Origin: CAVPGH01 sp046726955 | GTDB lineage: Bacteria > Acidobacteriota > Vicinamibacteria > Fen-336 | Direction: 5' to 3' | Length of the DNA: 6,182 nucleotides | NCBI GenBank assembly: GCA_046726955.1 | Contig: JBKPBQ010000336.1 | Span: forward strand, 1 to 6,182 | In this document: one piece after another, positions 1-4,724 of the stretch | Layout: every line of letters begins with the position of its first letter | Numbering within the stretch: the stretch's first letter is position 1 | The notes under the pieces: model-generated | What the model was told of the DNA's origin: nothing | Seen by the model: the letters and a program-made list of their open reading frames with translations, nothing else | Database searches by the model: none | Translations under genes and position numbers: made by a program

Positions 1-647
1 AGCGTCGCCCCCTCCTCGATCGCCGTCTCGAAGTCGTGGCTCATTCCCATCGAGAGCTGTCCCCCGAGAAGGCCTGCCGCCTGCGCCCGATCACGCAGCT
101 CCCGCAGCCGTTGGAAGTAGGGACGGGACTTCTCCGGGTCCTCGTCGTACGGAGGAAGAATCATCAAGCCTTCCACGCGAAGCGACTCCAGACCTCGCAG
201 TACCTCGAGCGTGGAAAAGAGCTCGGCTTCGGGCAGGCCGAACTTCGTGGCCTCGCCGGCGAGGTCGACCTGCAAGAGGACGCGGATCGGCTTCCCCCGC
301 TCGACACCGGTCTCGTTCAAGCGACGAGCGAGGGCCGTCCCGTCGACGGAATGCACCCAATCGAACAACCCGCCCGCCTTCTTCGCCTTGTTCGATTGGA
401 GATGACCCACGAGATGCCAGCGCAGGCCTCGCTCGCGCAGATCGGCGAGCTCCGCGACCTTCCCCTCCGCCTCCTGGACCTTGTTCTCACCGAAGTCCGC
501 GACCCCCGCGAGGAAGGCCTCGCGCACGGCGGACGCGGGAAAGGTCTTGCTCACCGCGACGAGCGTCACGCTGTCGGCCGGACGGCCGGCGCGGGCCGCC
601 GCCCGGGCGATGCGCTCCCGGACGGCGGCGACGCGGCCGGCGATCAC
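1..647 (-). CDS. yggS: YggS/PLPBP-family pyridoxal phosphate homeostasis protein, C-terminus cut by window edge
   Basis: Cytoplasmic PLP-binding protein of the YggS/PROSC family (COG0325). It has an alanine-racemase-like TIM barrel, has no known catalytic activity, and is thought to buffer and deliver pyridoxal 5'-phosphate. I translated the minus strand by hand. Visible hallmarks are VAVSKTFP with the likely PLP lysine K34, FGENKVQEA (52-60), WHLVGHLQSNK (77-87), VHSVD, GEATKFG (131-137), PPYDEDPEKSR, and LSMGMSHDFETAIEEGAT near the edge (LSMGMS at 198-203). 215 residues are present; the family is usually about 225-235, so roughly the last 15 are off the window. The start is GTG at 647-645, the only choice that places the conserved N-terminal helix correctly, and it overlaps the upstream gene's TGA as GTGA. 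This suggests translational coupling to the TPR gene; there is no strong Shine-Dalgarno of its own. Family assignment is near certain. Confidence 0.96.
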   Translation of the reverse strand, partial: MIAGRVAAVRERIARAAARAGRPADSVTLVAVSKTFPASAVREAFLAGVADFGENKVQEAEGKVAELADLRERGLRWHLVGHLQSNKAKKAGGLFDWVHSVDGTALARRLNETGVERGKPIRVLLQVDLAGEATKFGLPEAELFSTLEVLRGLESLRVEGLMILPPYDEDPEKSRPYFQRLRELRDRAQAAGLLGGQLSMGMSHDFETAIEEGAT

Positions 648-1588
648 TTCTTCGGCTTGAGCGCCGCGATCAGACCCTCGGCCGTGGCCTTGTTCTGCGC
701 GTTCGTCGGGTTCATGGCCAGGTACTTCTCGAGGTAGCCCACCGCCTCCGTCACCTTGTTCTGGCCGACCATCAGCGTCCCGAGGTGGAAGTAGGCGTCG
801 GCCATGTTCGGATCGGCGGCGACCGCCTTCTGGAAGGCCGCGATCGCTTCCTCGCTCTTGCCCGCGTTCAGGTTGAAGATGCCGAGGTTGAACTGGGACT
901 TGGCGTCGGAAGGGTTGCCTTCCGCGGCCTTGGACATGAGAGCCATGGCCTTGTCCGACTGGCCCGATTCCTGGTAGACCCTGGCGAGGGCGCTCGTGAG
1001 ATCAACGTTCCCCGGCTTCAGCTCCAGCGCCTTCTGGAACGACGCTTCGGCGTTCGTCCAGTCCTTCTTCTGGGCATAGAGGGAGCCGAGGTTCTGGTAG
1101 ACCTCGGGGATGCTCGCGTCCTTTTCGATGATCGACTTGTAGGCCGCCTCCGCCTCGTCGAGCTTCCCCGCCTGCGTCAGGTCGATCGCCTGCTTGAACG
1201 TCGTCCGGATCTGGTCGTTCACGCCGCCGCCGCTGCCCCCCGCAGTCGCCGCGGCCGGCTTGAGCGTCATCTCCGGGATCTGGGTGGCGTCGCCGAGCTG
1301 CACGCGCGTCTCGATGAACGTGCCCTGGAGCCCTTCCTTGGTGGCGGTGAACTTGTACGACCCCGGCGGCATGCCGACCTGGATGAACTCGCCCTTCTTG
1401 TTGGTCTTCGTCTCGTACTTGCGCGTCACCCCGCCCTGGAACTCGATCAAGACCTTGGCGTCCGGGATGCCCTGGCCCTTCTCGTCCACTACTCGACCCC
1501 GTGCGCTGCCCGTCTGGGCGAAGGCGGTCGTGGAAGAGAGGAGGGCAAAGCACGCCAGGAGCCCTCCGGCGAAAAGCGCACGCTTCAT
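644..1588 (-). CDS. Secreted carboxypeptidase-regulatory-like / TPR repeat protein
   Basis: A 314-residue exported protein, probably a periplasmic or surface-associated protein-interaction module; its partner is unknown. Residues 1-24 form a clear signal peptide: MKR, a hydrophobic core, then AFA before Q25. Residues about 28-110 match a carboxypeptidase-regulatory-like beta-sandwich (GRVVDEKGQGIPDAKV, a GEFIQVGMPPGSYKFTA stretch, then KEG). A Gly/Ala linker (111-123) leads to five TPR units at about 127-159, 160-193, 194-227, 228-261 and 262-295, with typical G-[YF] and A...A spacing and Pro/Asn at repeat ends (LELKPGN, VAADPNM, LAMNPTN). The C-terminus is basic (KPKK). The reading frame stays open to 1684, but the ATG at 1588 was chosen because GAGGAGG lies 7 nt upstream and the signal peptide begins there. 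It is first in a unit with the PLP protein. The fold is confident; the function is unknown. Confidence 0.9.
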   Translation of the reverse strand: MKRALFAGGLLACFALLSSTTAFAQTGSARGRVVDEKGQGIPDAKVLIEFQGGVTRKYETKTNKKGEFIQVGMPPGSYKFTATKEGLQGTFIETRVQLGDATQIPEMTLKPAAATAGGSGGGVNDQIRTTFKQAIDLTQAGKLDEAEAAYKSIIEKDASIPEVYQNLGSLYAQKKDWTNAEASFQKALELKPGNVDLTSALARVYQESGQSDKAMALMSKAAEGNPSDAKSQFNLGIFNLNAGKSEEAIAAFQKAVAADPNMADAYFHLGTLMVGQNKVTEAVGYLEKYLAMNPTNAQNKATAEGLIAALKPKK

Positions 1589-1595
1589 GGGATTG

Positions 1596-1602
1596 CCTCC
1601 TC
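1596..1602 (-). promoter_or_regulatory. Strong Shine-Dalgarno for the TPR gene
   Basis: GAGGAGG on the minus strand, 7 nt before the ATG at 1588. It fixes that start over the in-frame upstream one at 1684, which would place 32 non-signal residues before the signal peptide and run into the divergent transporter gene. Confidence 0.85.
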
Positions 1603-1656
1603 GAACCGAGCCCAGTCTCTCACGGAGCGAGAGCGGGCGGAAGGGGCGGGGTCTGG

Positions 1657-1662
1657 TAGCAT
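1657..1662 (+). promoter_or_regulatory. Possible -10 element (TAGCAT) for the transporter gene
   Basis: TAGCAT preceded by TGG, so an extended -10 shape (TGnTAGCAT), lies 8 nt before the proposed TTG start at 1671. No convincing -35 is present 16-18 bp upstream. If used, transcription would begin at or just before the start codon, giving a leaderless message. Short motif, weak evidence. Confidence 0.25.
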
Positions 1663-1670
1663 CGTCCGTT

Positions 1671-2561
1671 TTGTCGGCAGCCACTCCGAGGACCGACCTC
1701 CCGCGCGCCGCGCTCTACATGGTGGGCGCGGGTCTGCTCTTCGCGGCGATGGGGGCCTTGATCAAGCTCGCCTCGAGCGAGCTCCCGAACGCGATGGTCG
1801 TCTTCTTCCGCAACGCGGTCGGGCTGCTCGTCCTCACGCCGTGGCTCCTCCCCGGCGGCCGCGAGGGCCTGCGCACGCGCGACCTGCGCGGCCATCTCGC
1901 CCGCGGCCTCTCCGGCCTCGCCGCCATGTACTGCTTCTTCTACGCGATCGCGCACCTCCGCCTGGCCACCGCCGTGCTCCTCAACCAGTCGGTGCCGCTC
2001 TTCCTCCCCCTCGTCGGCTACGTCTGGCTCGGGGAGACGGTCCCCGCCCGGCTCTGGCGCGTGCTCGCCCTCGGCTTCGTGGGGATCGTGCTCGTGCTGC
2101 GTCCGGGGTCGGAGCTCTTCGCCACCGCCTCGCTCATCGGGCTCGCCTCCGCCGTGCTGGGAGCGGTGGCCCAGGTCGGCATCCGCCGGCTCACGCGCAC
2201 CGAGCCCTCCTCGCGCATCGTCTTCTACTTCGCGCTGATCGGCACCCTGGGCGGCCTGCCCGCGGCGGTCGCGGAGTGGCGCGCGCCCTCGAGCACGATG
2301 TGGATGATCCTCCTCGGCATGGGGCTCCTCGCGACCCTCGGCCAGCTCTCGATGACGAACGCCTACGCGAACGCCCCCGCGGCCCTCGTGGGCCCGTTCA
2401 TCTTCGTGGGCCCGATCTTCGCGGGGCTCTTCGACTGGTGGCTCTGGGGCGCGCTGCCGGACCGCCTGTTCGTCCTGGGCGCGGTCATCGTCGTGATCTC
2501 GGCCGTGCTGACGCTGCGCAGCGAGGCGCGGGGAGAGGCCCGGGAGTCGCCCCTCGACTGA
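1671..2561 (+). CDS. EamA-family (DMT superfamily) transporter
   Basis: An inner-membrane permease of the drug/metabolite transporter superfamily (RhaT/EamA, COG0697), about 296 residues with ten predicted helices in two EamA repeats (about 14-145 and 155-288). Diagnostic stretches are LLFAAMGALIKLASSELP (22-39), FFRNAVGLLVL, YCFFYAIAHLRLATAVLL (87-104), NQSVPLFLPLVGYVWLGE (105-122), GIVLVLRP at the end of repeat one, and GQLSMTNAYANAPAALVGPF with FAGLFDWWLWG in repeat two. The substrate cannot be read from sequence; relatives export amino acids, metabolites or drugs. Start is uncertain. TTG at 1671 gives 16 residues before the first helix region, which suits the family; ATG at 1719 (Met17) would begin inside helix one. 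Neither has a Shine-Dalgarno. The frame is open further upstream but overlaps the divergent TPR gene. It ends 3 bp from the convergent helicase stop. Confidence 0.92.
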   Translation: MSAATPRTDLPRAALYMVGAGLLFAAMGALIKLASSELPNAMVVFFRNAVGLLVLTPWLLPGGREGLRTRDLRGHLARGLSGLAAMYCFFYAIAHLRLATAVLLNQSVPLFLPLVGYVWLGETVPARLWRVLALGFVGIVLVLRPGSELFATASLIGLASAVLGAVAQVGIRRLTRTEPSSRIVFYFALIGTLGGLPAAVAEWRAPSSTMWMILLGMGLLATLGQLSMTNAYANAPAALVGPFIFVGPIFAGLFDWWLWGALPDRLFVLGAVIVVISAVLTLRSEARGEARESPLD

Positions 2562-2564
2562 CGA

Positions 2565-4475
2565 TCAGGCCATGAACCCGCGCACCTCGCCGAGGTCGTG
2601 GACGAGCCGGGCCGGCGGGAGACTGTCGAGGAAGCGGCGGCCGTAGCCTTTCTGGATCAGGCGGCTGTCGAGCACGGCGAGGACGCCGCGGTCGGACGCG
2701 GAGCGGATGAGCCGGCCGAGGCCCTGCTTCAGCATGAGGACGGCCACCGGCACCTGGTACTCCCCGAACGGATTGCCCCCGCGGTTGCGCAGGCGCTCGA
2801 TCCGCGCGGCCACGACGGGGTCGGCGGGAGACGCGAACGGCAGCTTGTCCACGATCACGCAGGAGAGCTGCTCTCCCACCACGTCCACGCCCTGCCAGAA
2901 GGAGGCGGTGGCCAGGAGCACGGCGCCCGGGGTCGTGCGGAAGGTCTCGAGGAGCGCGGCCTTGGGAGCCTCGCCCTGGATGAGCAGCGGGAACTCGACG
3001 CGGCCCGCGATGCGCTCGGCGACGGCGTTCATGTTGGCGTAGGAGGTGAAGAGCACGAAGGCACGGCCACGGCTCTCCTCCAGGATCTTCACCACCTCTT
3101 CCGCCGCCGCGTCCACGAATTGCGGCGATGCGGGCTCGGGCATCCGGCGGGGGACGTAGAGGACCGCCTGCTCCTCGTACCGGAACGGGGAAGGCAGGAT
3201 CAGCTCCTCCGAGGGCTCGACGCCCAGCCGGTCCTTCACGTACTCGAAGCGGCCGTCCACCGAGAGCGTCGCCGAGGTCAGGACGGCCGCGCGCATCGGC
3301 TCGAAGAGCGTCTCGCGCAGCCGTGCCGAGACGTCGATGGGCGTCGCCCGGAGGAAGACGCCGCGGCCGCGCGTCTCCACGAAGTAGACGTGGCCGTCGT
3401 CCTCCGCGGCGAGGACGAACGAGATCTCGGCGGCCAGGATCTGCGCGCGGCCCGCAAGCCCGGCTAGCGCGTCGGGGCGGTCGGGGACGGCGAGGAGCGC
3501 CGTGCGAAGACCTTCGAGCCGCGTGAGGAGCGCCCCCGACTCCTCGGCGAGGCGGCTCGGCATCCAGCCCGGGCCCAGCCGCCGCCCCGTCCCGCGCTGC
3601 AGCATCTGGAAGAGCCGGTCCCCGCGATGGCGCACCGCGTCCACCTCGGCGAGCACCTCGCGCGCGTCCAGCTTCGCCGCCTTCAGCTCCCGCTCCACGT
3701 CGCGGGCGAGCTCCTCCACGCGGTGCGAGGAGACCTGGACGCCGAAGTACTGTGTGGCCACGTCCTCGAGGAGGTGGGCCTCGTCCAGGATCACGGTGTC
3801 GTAGGGCGGGATCACCTGGCCGTAGCTGCTCTCCTCGCGCACGGCGAGGTCGGCGCAGAGCAGGTGGTGGTTCACGATCACGAGGTCGGCCTCGAGCGCG
3901 CGCTGGCGCATCCGGGTGACCCAGCAGGGGTCGAAGTCCGGGCAGGCCTGGCCGATGCAGTTCTCGCTGGTGGCGGAGATCTCGCGCCAGAAGTCCACGG
4001 AGTCCGGCAGGTCCGCGATCTCCGCGCGGTCGCCCGTGTCCGTGGCCGGAGTCCACTGCTCGACCGCGCGGAAGAGCGGGATCTCCTCGAGGCGCCGGAA
4101 GCTCCCCGCCTGCGCGAAGGAGCGGTAGCGGAGGAGGCACAAGTAGTTCCCGCGTCCCTTCATGACCGCGACCGAAAGGTCGCGTCCGAGAGCCTGCGCG
4201 AGCAGCGGCAGGTCCTTGTTGACGAGCTGCTCCTGGAGGTTCTTCGTCCCCGTGGACACGACAACTCGCCGGCCCAGCTCCACCGCGGGCAGCAGGTAGG
4301 CGAGCGTCTTGCCCGTCCCCGTTCCCGCCTCGGCGAGCAGCAGCCCGCCGTCGCGGAGCACGCGCTCCACCGCCTCCGAGAGGCGCTGCTGCGCGGGCCG
4401 TTCCTCGTACCCGGGCAGGGCGCGGGCGAGCAGCCCCCGGGGCCCGAAGAAGGACGTGGTGGGGGCCGGAGTCAC
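2565..4475 (-). CDS. dinG: DinG/YoaA-type ATP-dependent DNA helicase with iron-sulfur cluster motif
   Basis: Superfamily 2 XPD/DinG-like helicase (COG1199) of 636 residues, the size range of bacterial DinG/YoaA. Such enzymes unwind DNA 5'-to-3' and resolve R-loops, forks or other repair intermediates. Motifs in order: Q-motif-like YEERPAQQ (23-30); Walker A AEAGTGTGKT (48-57); motif Ia STGTKNLQEQL; GRGNYLC ending at C113; further cysteines C173, C178 and C184 (CIGQACPDFDPC), together a plausible [4Fe-4S] set; VNHHLL; DEAH (231-234); SATL (401-404); FTSYANM; SFWQGVDVVGE (525-535); and motif VI QGLGRLIRS (584-592). All core residues are intact, so it should be active. The start is GTG at 4475-4473: an in-frame TAA lies four codons upstream and the FFGP..GLLARALPGYE start fits the family. 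No clear Shine-Dalgarno. DinG and YoaA cannot be told apart here. Confidence 0.95.
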   Translation of the reverse strand: MTPAPTTSFFGPRGLLARALPGYEERPAQQRLSEAVERVLRDGGLLLAEAGTGTGKTLAYLLPAVELGRRVVVSTGTKNLQEQLVNKDLPLLAQALGRDLSVAVMKGRGNYLCLLRYRSFAQAGSFRRLEEIPLFRAVEQWTPATDTGDRAEIADLPDSVDFWREISATSENCIGQACPDFDPCWVTRMRQRALEADLVIVNHHLLCADLAVREESSYGQVIPPYDTVILDEAHLLEDVATQYFGVQVSSHRVEELARDVERELKAAKLDAREVLAEVDAVRHRGDRLFQMLQRGTGRRLGPGWMPSRLAEESGALLTRLEGLRTALLAVPDRPDALAGLAGRAQILAAEISFVLAAEDDGHVYFVETRGRGVFLRATPIDVSARLRETLFEPMRAAVLTSATLSVDGRFEYVKDRLGVEPSEELILPSPFRYEEQAVLYVPRRMPEPASPQFVDAAAEEVVKILEESRGRAFVLFTSYANMNAVAERIAGRVEFPLLIQGEAPKAALLETFRTTPGAVLLATASFWQGVDVVGEQLSCVIVDKLPFASPADPVVAARIERLRNRGGNPFGEYQVPVAVLMLKQGLGRLIRSASDRGVLAVLDSRLIQKGYGRRFLDSLPPARLVHDLGEVRGFMA

Positions 4476-4481
4476 CCCGCC

Positions 4482-4487
4482 ATCTTA
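4482..4487 (-). promoter_or_regulatory. Possible -10 element (TAAGAT) for the helicase gene
   Basis: TAAGAT on the minus strand is separated from the GTG start by exactly six bases (GGCGGG), the usual -10 to +1 distance, so a leaderless helicase mRNA is possible. No -35 match or Shine-Dalgarno was seen, and I found no LexA-type operator in the upstream region. Weak evidence from a single hexamer. Confidence 0.27.
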
Positions 4488-4514
4488 AGACCACGACCCC
4501 TTCGTCGGTGTCCG

Positions 4515-4544
4515 TCCTACAGCGCCGTCCTCCAAGTTCCTACA
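4515..4544. repeat. Pair of 7-bp direct repeats (TCCTACA) 23 bp apart
   Basis: TCCTACA occurs at 4515-4521 and 4538-4544, a centre-to-centre distance of 23 bp, close to two helical turns, in the divergent gap between helicase and sensor. The surrounding bases are partly alike (GTCCTACAGC and TTCCTACAAC). This could be a regulator site acting on either gene, but the repeats are short and may be chance. Confidence 0.3.
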
Positions 4545-4568
4545 ACCGGGAGGGAAGCCCACTGATAC

Positions 4569-4621
4569 CCAGGGAGTGCGCCGACGGCGAGAATCTCTGG
4601 CTGTCGCGCCGCACTCCCTGG
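4569..4621 (+). other. Long RNA/DNA hairpin in the leader of the sensor gene
   Basis: A perfect 12-bp inverted repeat pairs CCAGGGAGTGCG (4569-4580) with CGCACTCCCTGG (4610-4621). Inside it, 4582-4588 pairs with 4600-4606 (seven pairs, one G-U), separated from the outer stem by a 1/3-nt internal loop and capped by an 11-nt loop (4589-4599). The whole is a 53-nt extended stem-loop, 23 nt upstream of the terminator-like stem at 4644. As RNA it would be very stable; as DNA it could be an operator with widely spaced half-sites. I do not recognise it as a known riboswitch, and the c-di-GMP, cobalamin, TPP and guanidine consensus elements I recall are not apparent. Confidence 0.6.
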
Positions 4622-4643
4622 CCAGAGAGCGGGCGACGAAAGA

Positions 4644-4690
4644 CGGCCGCGGGCACGACGGGGGCCGCGCTCGCGGCCGCAGTTTTTTTT
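4644..4690 (+). terminator. Intrinsic terminator or attenuator ahead of the sensor gene
   Basis: CGGCCGCGGGC (4644-4654) pairs with GCTCGCGGCCG (4669-4679) to form an 11-bp stem with one G-U pair, 14-nt loop, then CAG and eight consecutive T (4683-4690). A competing shorter hairpin, GGCCGC (4663-4668) with GCGGCC (4673-4678) around a GCTC tetraloop, also ends just before the T-run. The orientation is plus strand, 34 bp before the sensor ATG. The nearest plus-strand protein gene upstream, the transporter, ends about 2 kb away behind a convergent gene, so this more likely ends a short leader or small RNA made within the gap. I found no strong anti-terminator pairing upstream. Confidence 0.7.
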
Positions 4691-4724
4691 GACGACCGGA
4701 GACACGCCGCACCGCCTGCTGACT

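Noticed and set aside
1634..1652. G-rich stretch in the divergent TPR/transporter gap as a G-quadruplex
   Set aside because: Only three runs of three or more G are present, plus one GG, so a stable three-tetrad quadruplex is not supported; GC-rich background explains it.
1194..1670. Upstream extension of the transporter to an ATG at 1194
   Set aside because: It would add about 159 non-conserved residues lying entirely antisense to the well-supported TPR gene and its ribosome site.
785..2575. 596-codon plus-strand open frame across the TPR gene and transporter
   Set aside because: It lies antisense to the TPR gene and out of frame with the transporter; the sequence is repetitive Arg/Leu/Gly with no domain, a high-GC shadow.
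2485..4494. 669-codon minus-strand open frame over the helicase
   Set aside because: The alternate frame lacks any helicase motif and is compositionally biased; the 636-residue frame has every DinG motif intact.
4563..4606. Hammerhead ribozyme or cobalamin riboswitch suggested by CTGATA and GGGAAGCCC fragments
   Set aside because: The hammerhead CUGAUGA/GAAA core is not present in the right arrangement and the conserved cobalamin core is missing; the resemblance is limited to short fragments.
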